Source: JBBRZF01 sp038236965
GTDB taxonomy: Bacteria > Acidobacteriota > Terriglobia > Terriglobales > Acidobacteriaceae
Reading direction: 5' to 3'
NCBI GenBank assembly: GCA_038236965.1
Contig: JBBRZF010000050.1
Coordinates: forward strand, 1 to 19,932
DNA: 19,932 nucleotides
Shown piece by piece: positions 1-5,921 of the stretch. Each line of letters starts with the position of its first letter. Within the stretch, counting starts at the first letter, position 1. A model generated the notes under the pieces. That model was not told the DNA's origin and did not search any database. It was given only the letters and a program-made list of their open reading frames with translations. A program made the position numbers and the translations under genes.

Positions 1-245
1 AGCAAGCCGTCCGCGATTACGACAAAGTCCTCGAGCAGTTTCCCGGCGGAAACAAAGCTGCCGCCGCACAACTAAAAAAGGGATACGCCCTGCTGGAACT
101 CGGCAACGCCGCCGCCGGCAATCGCGAACTCACCAGCCTCATCCAGCGCTACCCGCGCTCCCTCGAAGCCCAGCAAGCCCGCGAACGCCTAAACAAATCA
201 GGCGCCAAAACCCCGGCAAAGCCCTCAGCAAAGAGAACCAAGTAA
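1..245 (+). CDS. cpoB: TPR-repeat protein, C-terminal fragment (probable CpoB/YbgF, Tol-Pal system)
   Basis: Partial gene: the reading frame is open from base 3 to a TAA at 243-245, so about 80 C-terminal residues are visible. The pattern resembles the last two TPR-like repeats of CpoB/YbgF. A helix pair contains 'DYDKVLEQFPGG', then 'KKGYALLELGN', then 'LTSLIQRYPRSLEAQQARERL', followed by a short Lys/Ala/Pro tail. In that family the protein is periplasmic and links Tol-Pal to cell-wall synthesis during division. Here the N-terminal coiled coil and signal peptide lie outside the window, so BamD-like or other TPR proteins remain possible. The stop codon is followed at once by GACGTC-type repeats and a terminator at 300-324. 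Confidence 0.6.
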   Translation, partial: QAVRDYDKVLEQFPGGNKAAAAQLKKGYALLELGNAAAGNRELTSLIQRYPRSLEAQQARERLNKSGAKTPAKPSAKRTK

Positions 246-247
246 AA

Positions 248-296
248 GACGCCAGACGTCAGACGCCGGGACTACAGACCTCAGGCGTCAGCAAAA
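248..296 (+). repeat. GACGTC/GACGCC-type short repeat cluster after cpoB
   Basis: Degenerate units of the form CAGACGTCAGACGCC (with ACCTCAGGCGTCAG variants) fill the space between the stop at 245 and the terminator at 300. Read in the direction of the upstream gene, the units have the CAGACG orientation. The same is true after the stop codons at 1144 (+) and 1405 (minus). Units vary in sequence and spacing, so this is not a CRISPR array. Confidence 0.6.
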
Positions 297-299
297 GAC

Positions 300-324
300 A
301 AAACCCGCCTAATCAGCGGGTTTT
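300..324 (+). terminator. Terminator of the cpoB transcript
   Basis: Perfect 9-bp stem AAAACCCGC (300-308) / GCGGGTTTT (316-324) with a 7-base loop, followed by CCTTCTTAAATTTTTT. The stem is identical to the terminator at 1194-1218 and the loop differs by one base (CTAATCA versus CAAATCA). Confidence 0.8.
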
Positions 325-353
325 CCTTCTTAAATTTTTTCTTAAAGGTTTTC

Positions 354-394
354 TTCGTGTCTTCGTGTCTTCGTGGTGAATTCTGCTCCTAATT
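354..394 (+). repeat. TTCGTGTCTTCGTGG intergenic repeat, copy 1
   Basis: CTTCGTGTCTTCGTGTCTTCGTGG followed by TGAATTCTGCTCCTAA. It recurs at about 1244-1279 at the same distance from the twin terminator, there with TTCGTGTCTTCGTGG and TGAATTCTGCTTCTAA. Copy 1 carries one extra TTCGTGTC unit. No coding role is apparent. Confidence 0.6.
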
Positions 395-415
395 GAATCA
401 ACAAGCAAAATATAA

Positions 416-451
416 GGCGGCCCCTTCGGCCGGGGAGACCCGGGGACCGCC
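416..451. other. GC-rich hairpin in the 246-817 gene-free stretch
   Basis: GGCGGCCCC (416-424) can pair with GGGGACCGCC (442-451) with one bulged A; an alternative inner pairing is CCCC/GGGG at 421-424 and 432-435. No T-tract follows. The rest of 246-817 (572 bases) holds repeats and one further inverted repeat, CTGTGGA (484-490) / TCCACAG (501-507). I see no convincing gene in it. Confidence 0.4.
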
Positions 452-650
452 CATTGGACGCTGCAAAGCAATCCAGTTACCGCCTGTGGACACCCTCAGC
501 TCCACAGCGCCCAATTGTGAACACCTCTCTATGCGTTCCCTTTCTTGAACACATCCCCATCCCAAATGTTTTGCAAAATTCGAGAGCTGCTGAAACTAGA
601 CGTCAGACACCAGACATAAGACGTCAGCAACCCCACAGCCCAGCAATTTT

Positions 651-780
651 CGCCTTGCTGACTTTCCGATGTCTGCCTTCTGAGGTCTCTTCTTCGCCTT
701 GCTGACTTTCGATGTCTGCCCTGTGACGTCTCTTCTTCGCCTTTTCTGACGTCCAACGTCTGACGTCCGGCGTCTGCCCT
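651..780. repeat. 44/43-bp tandem duplication plus GACGTC repeat tail
   Basis: A 44-base unit at 651-694 beginning CGCCTTGCTGACTTTCC is repeated at 695-737 as a 43-base unit with a few differences. A partial third unit starts at 738 (CGCCTTTTCTGACG). The units contain the TGTCTGCC/GACGTCT motif, and 745-780 continues with GACGTCCAACGTCTGACGTC. This is the inverse orientation of the copies at 597-628, so the two blocks could pair over a distance. Confidence 0.65.
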
Positions 781-817
781 TACGTGCATCTCTACCCACC
801 ATTCGCACATCTCTCCC

Positions 818-1144
818 ATGATGGATACCAAAGCCAATCGCGACGAAGACGATAAGAAGGGTGCGGTCGAACAAGACCGTCCAGGACAGAAGACAAACGT
901 TGCTCCTCTGTCCGAACAGCTCGACCACCAATATCAGGATCCCCTGAATAAAATGAGTGACTCCGATTACCCCGAGCCCGGACAGAACGAAGAACACTCA
1001 GGCGAACCACAAGGCCGCAATCAACTCGACCGCGACACCAGGGCCAAAACAAAACTCCAGCGCGATCCCGACGGCAACAGTCCCGATGGCTCGGTAGAAA
1101 CCCAAGACCCAACCATCCCCAAAGACGACGACCGAGTGGCCTAA
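818..1144 (+). CDS. Small acidic, hydrophilic hypothetical protein (108 aa)
   Basis: I do not recognise this protein. It starts with two consecutive ATG codons (818 and 821) without a clear Shine-Dalgarno sequence, so the start is uncertain. The product is rich in Asp, Glu, Gln, Asn, Pro and Lys, with almost no large hydrophobic residues, no cysteine, no signal peptide and no membrane segment. It looks intrinsically disordered, with segments such as 'QDPLNKMSDSDYPEPG' and 'RDPDGNSPDGSVETQDP'. Support for it being real comes from position. The stop is followed by the same oriented repeat and terminator (1194-1218) that follow cpoB. Against it, the frame lies in a repeat-rich gap and might be chance. 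Confidence 0.5.
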   Translation: MMDTKANRDEDDKKGAVEQDRPGQKTNVAPLSEQLDHQYQDPLNKMSDSDYPEPGQNEEHSGEPQGRNQLDRDTRAKTKLQRDPDGNSPDGSVETQDPTIPKDDDRVA

Positions 1145-1145
1145 A

Positions 1146-1190
1146 ACCAGACGCCAGACCTCAGCAAACCAGACGCCAGACTTCAGCCGA
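1146..1190 (+). repeat. CAGACGCCAGACCTCAG repeat cluster after the small acidic ORF
   Basis: Two close copies of ACCAGACGCCAGACYTCAGC separated by a few bases, directly after the stop at 1144 and before the terminator at 1194. Same family and same gene-relative orientation as 248-296. Confidence 0.65.
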
Positions 1191-1193
1191 AAC

Positions 1194-1218
1194 AAAACCC
1201 GCCAAATCAGCGGGTTTT
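1194..1218. terminator. Bidirectional terminator between the acidic ORF (+) and korB (minus)
   Basis: Perfect stem AAAACCCGC (1194-1202) / GCGGGTTTT (1210-1218), 7-base loop. On the minus strand the stem is followed by GTTTCGG. It serves the convergent 818-1144 gene directly and may end the korAB transcript about 190 bases after korB. It duplicates the element at 300-324. Confidence 0.75.
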
Positions 1219-1243
1219 CCTTCGTATAGTCTCTCTTAAAGCT

Positions 1244-1279
1244 TTTCTTCGTGTCTTCGTGGTGAATTCTGCTTCTAAG
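1244..1279 (+). repeat. TTCGTGTCTTCGTGG intergenic repeat, copy 2
   Basis: TTCTTCGTGTCTTCGTGG followed by TGAATTCTGCTTCTAA, matching copy 1 at 354-394 apart from one missing TTCGTGTC unit and a C-to-T change. Together with the twin terminator and the repeats it forms a duplicated downstream module. Confidence 0.6.
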
Positions 1280-1317
1280 CTAACGCTGTGCATGAAGTCT
1301 GCCCTTGGTTCTAGCTC

Positions 1318-1402
1318 GCGTCTAACGTCCGACGTCTGACGTCTGCCTTCCGACGTCCGGCGTCTGCCTTCCGGCGTCTGCCGTCTGACGTCTGCCTTCT
1401 GC
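1318..1402 (-). repeat. GACGTCTGCCTTC repeat cluster after korB
   Basis: At least six degenerate units of GACGTCTGCC / CGGCGTCTGCCTTCC in tandem, ending just before the korB stop (1405-1407). On the minus strand, in korB's own direction, they read GGCAGACGTCAGACG, the same gene-relative orientation as the clusters at 248-296 and 1146-1190. Confidence 0.7.
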
Positions 1403-1404
1403 CC

Positions 1405-2442
1405 CTACCGCAACTCCTCCATGCACGCATCCAGCACGCTCTTCGGCGGACGCGTTATCGCTTCCGGCAGCGTTGCCAGCGGCTCATCCGTCATGTTCAG
1501 CATGTCCACAAAGCTCGGAGCTTTTGTGTTGATGTAGAACACGCCCGTCAACACGTCGCCTGCTTCGTGCGCTTCCATGATGCGCTTCACCGCCCCAATG
1601 CGGTTCGTCGCGTCGTAATCTTTTTCCAGTTTGCGCAGACGCAGTTGCGAACCATCGTGCATGGTCACGTTCAGGCTGCTTCCCTCTTCGTAATCCACGG
1701 AAATATCTTCGAACGACGGCACGAAGTTGATGTCATGCAGCGGCTCTTCGTGGTCCTTCATAAATTTGTATGACTTCGTCGAGCCCTCATGATCGTTGAA
1801 CGTTACGCACGGAGAGATCACGTCCAGCATCACCGTGCCGTTATGCGCGATGGCCGCCTTCAACATATGTTGTAGCTGCTTCTTGTCGCCGCTGAACGAC
1901 CGTCCCACGAACGTAGCTCCCAGCTCGATCGCCAGCGCGCAAGTATCGATCGGCGGAAGATCGTTGATCACGCCGGTCTTCAGTCGCGAACCCTTATCCG
2001 CCGTCGCCGAGAACTGTCCCTTCGTCAATCCGTACACGCCGTTGTCTTCGATGATGTAGATCATCGGCAGATTGCGTCGCATCAGGTGGACGAATTGTCC
2101 GATGCCGATCGACGCCGTATCGCCGTCGCCGCTCACGCCCAGCGCGATGAGTTTGTGATTCGCCAGCACTGCGCCTGTCGCCATCGACGGCATGCGTCCA
2201 TGCACCGAGTTGAAGCTGTGCGAACGGCTCATGAAATACGCCGGACTCTTCGATGAGCAGCCGATGCCGCTCAACTTCGCCACGCGTTCCGGCTGTATTC
2301 CCATATCGTAAAACGCGTCGATGATGCGCTCGCTGATCGCGTTATGTCCGCAACCCGCGCACAGAGTGGTTTTTCCGCCCTTGTATTCCAATACGCTCAG
2401 GCCGATGCGGTTGGTCTTCGGTGCCGTCGGAGTGGTAGCCAT
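1405..2442 (-). CDS. korB: 2-oxoacid:ferredoxin oxidoreductase, beta subunit (KorB)
   Basis: Catalytic thiamine-diphosphate subunit of a 2-oxoacid:ferredoxin oxidoreductase, which decarboxylates a 2-oxoacid (2-oxoglutarate is likely) to the acyl-CoA and passes electrons to ferredoxin in the cytoplasm. Visible motifs are CAGCGHN (Cys28, Cys31), GIGCSSK (Cys62) and ISPC (Cys212). These match the four [4Fe-4S] ligands known for two-subunit enzymes. GDGDTASIG (105-113) with EDNGVYG (132-138) is the cofactor/Mg site. Length 345 aa is normal. The ATG overlaps the korA stop (TAATG) and has AGGAGG (2450-2455) seven bases upstream. It is clearly co-transcribed with korA. Pyruvate or branched-chain substrates cannot be excluded from sequence alone. 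Confidence 0.93.
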   Translation of the reverse strand: MATTPTAPKTNRIGLSVLEYKGGKTTLCAGCGHNAISERIIDAFYDMGIQPERVAKLSGIGCSSKSPAYFMSRSHSFNSVHGRMPSMATGAVLANHKLIALGVSGDGDTASIGIGQFVHLMRRNLPMIYIIEDNGVYGLTKGQFSATADKGSRLKTGVINDLPPIDTCALAIELGATFVGRSFSGDKKQLQHMLKAAIAHNGTVMLDVISPCVTFNDHEGSTKSYKFMKDHEEPLHDINFVPSFEDISVDYEEGSSLNVTMHDGSQLRLRKLEKDYDATNRIGAVKRIMEAHEAGDVLTGVFYINTKAPSFVDMLNMTDEPLATLPEAITRPPKSVLDACMEELR

Positions 2443-4283
2443 TACTTGTCCTCCTGCGAAACGATATCGTCCGTCACGGAGCGCGCATCGATTGGCAATC
2501 CGTTGTAATGCTTCACGCTGCGGAGTTTGTGTATCTCCGGAACCGCAATATCCAGCTTCAGCAACTCCATCATCTGCGCGTCGCGATTCTGGTCGATCAC
2601 GTAAACGCGGTCATGGTTCTTGATGAACTCATGAACATCCGCCGTGAACGGATACGCCCGCAGCCGCAGGTAATCGAATTTCTTGCCGTACTCTTTTTCC
2701 ATCTGGTCCAGCGATTCCGTCAGCGCCCAATGCGAAGTGCCGTAGCCGATGATGCCCAGCTTCGAGCCGTTATCGGTTTCCAGCACCGGCTTCGGAACCA
2801 GCGTGCGCGCGTGTTCGAACTTGCGCGACAGCCTGTCCATGTTGTTCTTGTAATCATCCGGACGCTCGGAGTATTGCGATTTCTCGTTGTGTCCGCTGCC
2901 GCGTGCGAAGTACGCCGCGCTCGGATGCTCCGTGCCCGGCAGCGTACGATAGCCCACGCCGTCTCCGTCCACATCCTTGTAACGGGCGAAGCCGCCAGCC
3001 TTTTCCAGCGCTTCCTTATCCAGAACTTTTCCCCGGTTGATCGGCACCGTCGGATACTCGAACGCTTCGCTCATCCAGTTGTTCATTCCCAGGTCGAGGT
3101 CGCTCATCACAAACACCAGCGTCTGCAGCGCCTCCGCCAGGTTGAAAGCCTCGCTCGCCATGCTGAAGCACTCGCCCACCGACGACGGAATCAGCATCAC
3201 GTGTTTCGTGTCTCCATGCGAGAGCATGGCCACCGTCATGATGTCGCCCTGCGAGGTTCGCGTCGGCAATCCCGTCGAAGGGCCAACGCGCTGGATGTCC
3301 CAGATCACGCCCGGCACTTCCACGTAATAAGCCAGTCCCGCGAATTCACTCATCAGCGAAATGCCCGGGCCCGCCGTAGCCGTCATCGACCGCGCGCCTG
3401 CCCAACCTGCGCCGATCACCATTCCGATCGCGGCAAGTTCATCCTCCGCCTGCACGATCGCGAACGTCGCCTTGCCATCAGGCCCGATGCGATGTTCCTT
3501 CATGTATTCGATCAGCGTCTCCACCAGCGACGACGAGGGCGTGATGGGATACCACGTAACCACCGTCACTCCCGCGAACATACAGCCCAGTGCCGCCGCA
3601 GCGTTGCCGTCGATGATGATCTTGCCCGCCGTGTTGTCCAGGCGCTCCACCGAGAAAGGATCTTCCTTCGTCAGCGACGCCTCCGCGTAATCGTAACCGG
3701 CCTTCGCGGCATTCCAGTTCAACTCCGCCGCCTTCGGCTTGGTCAAGAACTGTTTGCGCACGGCCTTCTCCACTTCGGCCATATCGAAGTTCAGTATCTG
3801 CGCCACTACTCCGACGTAGATCATGTTCTTCACCAGCTTGCGCAACTTGGCGTCCGTGCAAACCGCGCCCACGATCTTGTCGTAAGGCACAGCGTAGAAC
3901 GTCAGATCGTCGCGAAGCTCTTTCAAATTCAGCGGCTCGTCATACAGCGCGACTGCGCCCGCGGCCAGAGAGAGCACATCCTCTTTCGCCGTCTCCGCAT
4001 TCATCGCCACCAGAAAATCAATTTCCTTTTTGCGCGCGATGTAACCATGTTTACTCGCGCGGATGGTGTACCACGTCGGCAGTCCAGCAATGTTGGACGG
4101 AAAGAGATTTTTGCCCGAGACGGGAACTCCCATCTGGAAAATGGTGCGCAGCAGGACCGTGTTCGCCGATTGCGAACCCGAGCCGTTCACGGTGGCGATC
4201 TGTATGCTGAAATCGTTGACAACAGGTTCGCGCCCAAGTCGGCCCGATGAGCCTTCATGCACGGCAACGTCTGTGGTGGCCAT
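2442..4283 (-). CDS. korA: 2-oxoacid:ferredoxin oxidoreductase, fused gamma-alpha subunit (KorA)
   Basis: Partner of KorB. The first ~200 residues after the start look like the gamma domain ('TVNGSGSQSANTVLLRTIFQ', 'FPSNIAGLPTWYTIRAS'), followed by the alpha pyrimidine-binding domain with the YPITPSS signature and 'QAEDELAAIGMVIGAGWAGA'. The C-terminal domain includes 'LGIIGYGTSHWALTESLDQM'. Such gamma-alpha fusions are typical of the two-subunit class. I chose the ATG at 4283 (613 aa) because GAAGGGA (4290-4296) lies six bases upstream. An in-frame TTG at 4304 would add seven residues but has no good site. No ferredoxin-like delta subunit gene is adjacent, so electrons must go to a free ferredoxin encoded elsewhere. 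Confidence 0.92.
   Translation of the reverse strand: MATTDVAVHEGSSGRLGREPVVNDFSIQIATVNGSGSQSANTVLLRTIFQMGVPVSGKNLFPSNIAGLPTWYTIRASKHGYIARKKEIDFLVAMNAETAKEDVLSLAAGAVALYDEPLNLKELRDDLTFYAVPYDKIVGAVCTDAKLRKLVKNMIYVGVVAQILNFDMAEVEKAVRKQFLTKPKAAELNWNAAKAGYDYAEASLTKEDPFSVERLDNTAGKIIIDGNAAAALGCMFAGVTVVTWYPITPSSSLVETLIEYMKEHRIGPDGKATFAIVQAEDELAAIGMVIGAGWAGARSMTATAGPGISLMSEFAGLAYYVEVPGVIWDIQRVGPSTGLPTRTSQGDIMTVAMLSHGDTKHVMLIPSSVGECFSMASEAFNLAEALQTLVFVMSDLDLGMNNWMSEAFEYPTVPINRGKVLDKEALEKAGGFARYKDVDGDGVGYRTLPGTEHPSAAYFARGSGHNEKSQYSERPDDYKNNMDRLSRKFEHARTLVPKPVLETDNGSKLGIIGYGTSHWALTESLDQMEKEYGKKFDYLRLRAYPFTADVHEFIKNHDRVYVIDQNRDAQMMELLKLDIAVPEIHKLRSVKHYNGLPIDARSVTDDIVSQEDK
2450..2455 (-). promoter_or_regulatory. 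korB ribosome binding site inside korA
   Basis: AGGAGG on the minus strand, seven bases before the korB ATG and within the last codons of korA, fixing the korB start and indicating translational coupling through the TAATG overlap. Confidence 0.85.
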
Positions 4284-4350
4284 GTGGAATCCCTTCATCA
4301 TCAATAACGAATGCGGTTAAAGAACTTAGATTGAGTGGGAAGATGGAAAG

Positions 4351-4379
4351 ATTCTACATCAGCTCCGGTCGAACGTCAC
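4351..4379 (-). promoter_or_regulatory. Possible korAB promoter
   Basis: Minus-strand TAGAAT (4351-4356, five of six matches to TATAAT) lies about 70 bases before the korA ATG. The -35 region at the usual distance is poor (TGTGAC-like) and coincides with an inverted repeat at 4374-4393, so the promoter may depend on an activator or be only approximate. Confidence 0.25.
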
Positions 4380-4393
4380 AGGCTTATGTGACG
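4374..4393. promoter_or_regulatory. Inverted repeat upstream of korA, possible operator
   Basis: CGTCACA-GGCTTA-TGTGACG: perfect 7-bp arms with a 6-base spacer, about 90 bases upstream of the korA start and overlapping the expected -35 position. The half-sites are in the opposite order to a CRP site (TGTGA-N6-TCACA), so I do not assign a regulator. Confidence 0.4.
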
Positions 4394-4430
4394 CCAACAG
4401 TTTGGCACGGCCTGACACTCGACCGGGTGC

Positions 4431-4467
4431 CCCACGTTCGCGCCGTGCTGTTCGGCGTTAACGTGGG
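4431..4467. other. Long hairpin in the korA-accA gap
   Basis: CCCACGTT (4431-4438) pairs with AACGTGGG (4460-4467). After a 2x2 internal loop, CGCCG (4441-4445) pairs with CGGCG (4453-4457) around a 7-base loop, giving 13 base pairs. No T-tract is present on either side. Probably a mobile or dispersed intergenic hairpin element rather than a terminator. The 4284-4808 gap (525 bases) holds no gene I can support. Confidence 0.5.
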
Positions 4468-4581
4468 TTAGGCGCAGGAGTCGGCAAAAGTTTCCCAGCT
4501 CTCGTCTTTTCGCTACTCTACATGGCGGTCGCGCACCCTTTCGACGCAAGTGTAACCCTGAAAGTGGGTGCCCGTGCCCTG

Positions 4582-4608
4582 CCCTTCTCGCGTTTTCTGC
4601 GAGAAGGG
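4582..4608. other. Hairpin with 10-bp perfect stem
   Basis: CCCTTCTCGC (4582-4591) / GCGAGAAGGG (4599-4608) with loop GTTTTCT, flanked by GCCCT and AAGGGC. Only short T runs follow, so its terminator function is doubtful; it may act as a second barrier after the accA terminator. Confidence 0.45.
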
Positions 4609-4766
4609 AAGGGCATTTCTATCTCACAGCCTGGGGCTTGTGCCAGTCGAGCGGTTTTTTCTTTCTGAGCTACATAAAAGGCCGTACCATGTTGCCGCTC
4701 CAATGCCAGCTTCCACTCCATCACGTAGCACCGGCAAAGAACGCGATTCTCCACACTACAATACAA

Positions 4767-4790
4767 AGAGGCGCGGTCTCCCGCGCCTCT
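4767..4790 (-). terminator. Terminator of the dnaE-accA transcript
   Basis: Minus strand: AGAGGCGCGG / CCGCGCCTCT, a perfect 10-bp GC-rich stem with a 4-base loop, followed by TTGTATTGTAG, about 20 bases beyond the accA stop. Confidence 0.8.
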
Positions 4791-4808
4791 AGTACCTAAT
4801 ACCTGCGG

Positions 4809-5765
4809 TTAGACCTCGTTATAAAACTGCGCCATCTTCCTGAACTTCTCATACCGTTTGTCCAGCATCTCGCGCAACGGCATCGCCTTCAGCTCGTCCA
4901 GATGCCTTCGCAGTTCCGCGCTTACCAAGGCCGCTGCTTCTTCATAATTGGCATGCGCTCCCCCCGGAGGCTCGGGAATGATTGCGTCGATGATGCCCAT
5001 CTTGTCCAGGTCCGGCGCGGTTATCTTCATTGCTTCCGCCGCGACATCGCGTTTCATCGGATCGCGCCACATGATGGACGCGCAGCCTTCCGGCGATATC
5101 ACCGAATAGATGCTGTTTTCCATCATCAGCACGCGGTCGCCCACGGCCACGGCCAGCGCGCCGCCCGAGCCGCCTTCGCCCGTAATGGTCACTCTCACCG
5201 GAACTTCCAGGGCCGCCATCTCACGGATGTTGTAGGCGATCGCTTCCGCCTGTCCACGCTCTTCCGCGCCCAGTCCAGGATATGCGCCCGGAGTATCCAC
5301 CAGCGTGAAGATCGGACGACCGAATTTCTCCGCCAGCTTCATCGCGCGAATCGCCTTCCTGTAGCCTTCCGGACCCGGCATGCCGAAGTTGCGATAGATT
5401 TTCTGTTTGGTGTCCCGGCCTTTTTGCATGCCGACAACCAGCACTTCATCGTCGCCAAACTTCGCCATCCCGCAGATCAGTGCGTGGTCGTTCCCGTAGC
5501 GACGGTCGCCATGTATTTCGCTGAAGTCTGTAAAGATGCGCTCAATGTAATCGAGCATGTACGGACGCTGAGGATGTCGCGCCAGTTCCGTCCGCTGCCA
5601 TGCGCCCATGGCCGCCGTCACCTGCCGGCGCAGATTGTTGATCCGGTCATGCAACGCGCCCAGTTGGCGATGCGCCTCCTGGTTGTCGCCTGCGGCGGCT
5701 TCCAGTTCTTCTATCTGCTTCTCTATCTTTTCAAGTTCCAGTTGCGCTTTTCCAGCTGCTTCCAT
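4809..5765 (-). CDS. accA: Acetyl-CoA carboxylase carboxyltransferase, alpha subunit
   Basis: Cytoplasmic AccA, which with AccD transfers the carboxyl group from carboxybiotin to acetyl-CoA to make malonyl-CoA for fatty-acid synthesis. Visible are an N-terminal helical segment 'LELEKIEKQIEELEAA', the conserved 'WQRTELARHPQRPYMLDYIE', 'FGMPGPEGYRKAIRAMKLAEKF' and the glycine-rich CoA/oxyanion region 'TGEGGSGGALAVAVGD' with 'SPEGCASIMWRD'. Starting at the ATG at 5765 gives 318 aa, the usual family length. The frame stays open to an ATG at 5912, seven bases after the dnaE stop. That would add 49 residues with no family counterpart, over DNA that forms a hairpin (5868-5891). A GAGG sits rather far (14 bases) before 5765, so the longer start is not excluded. 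It lies downstream of dnaE, as in many bacteria. Confidence 0.93.
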   Translation of the reverse strand: MEAAGKAQLELEKIEKQIEELEAAAGDNQEAHRQLGALHDRINNLRRQVTAAMGAWQRTELARHPQRPYMLDYIERIFTDFSEIHGDRRYGNDHALICGMAKFGDDEVLVVGMQKGRDTKQKIYRNFGMPGPEGYRKAIRAMKLAEKFGRPIFTLVDTPGAYPGLGAEERGQAEAIAYNIREMAALEVPVRVTITGEGGSGGALAVAVGDRVLMMENSIYSVISPEGCASIMWRDPMKRDVAAEAMKITAPDLDKMGIIDAIIPEPPGGAHANYEEAAALVSAELRRHLDELKAMPLREMLDKRYEKFRKMAQFYNEV

Positions 5766-5867
5766 AGGTCGATTTGTATCCTCGGGATTATCAAGCAGCG
5801 CCTGCACGGTGTTTACCCAGAAATCCAATGCGGGCAACAGCCCTAGCTTATGCCACGATGCTCGCTC

Positions 5868-5891
5868 GCCACCGCCTCTAGGCGCGGTGGC
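5868..5891. other. Hairpin in the dnaE-accA junction
   Basis: GCCACCGC (5868-5875) / GCGGTGGC (5884-5891) with an 8-base loop, about 30 bases after the dnaE stop. It falls in the stretch that would code for the optional accA N-terminal extension. No T-tract follows, so read-through into accA is expected. Confidence 0.4.
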
Positions 5892-5921
5892 CTGCCGGGG
5901 TGAAATGCCCATAACGATTGC

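Noticed and set aside
454..997. Small frames on both strands in the 246-817 gap
   Set aside because: They are made largely of the repeat sequence itself, with no ribosome sites and low-complexity Arg/Ser-rich products.
248..1402. CRISPR array
   Set aside because: The GACGTC-type repeats are short, degenerate and irregularly spaced, with no constant-length unique spacers and no cas genes.
2508..4250. 580-codon open frame on + opposite korA
   Set aside because: Arg/His/Leu-rich composition typical of the antisense of a high-GC3 gene. KorA on the other strand has clear motifs and ribosome sites.
4374..4393. CRP/FNR binding site
   Set aside because: The half-sites are TCACA then TGTGA, the reverse of CRP order, and it is not the FNR TTGAT-N4-ATCAA pattern.
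4902..5846. 314-codon open frame on + opposite accA
   Set aside because: Antisense shadow of the well-supported accA.
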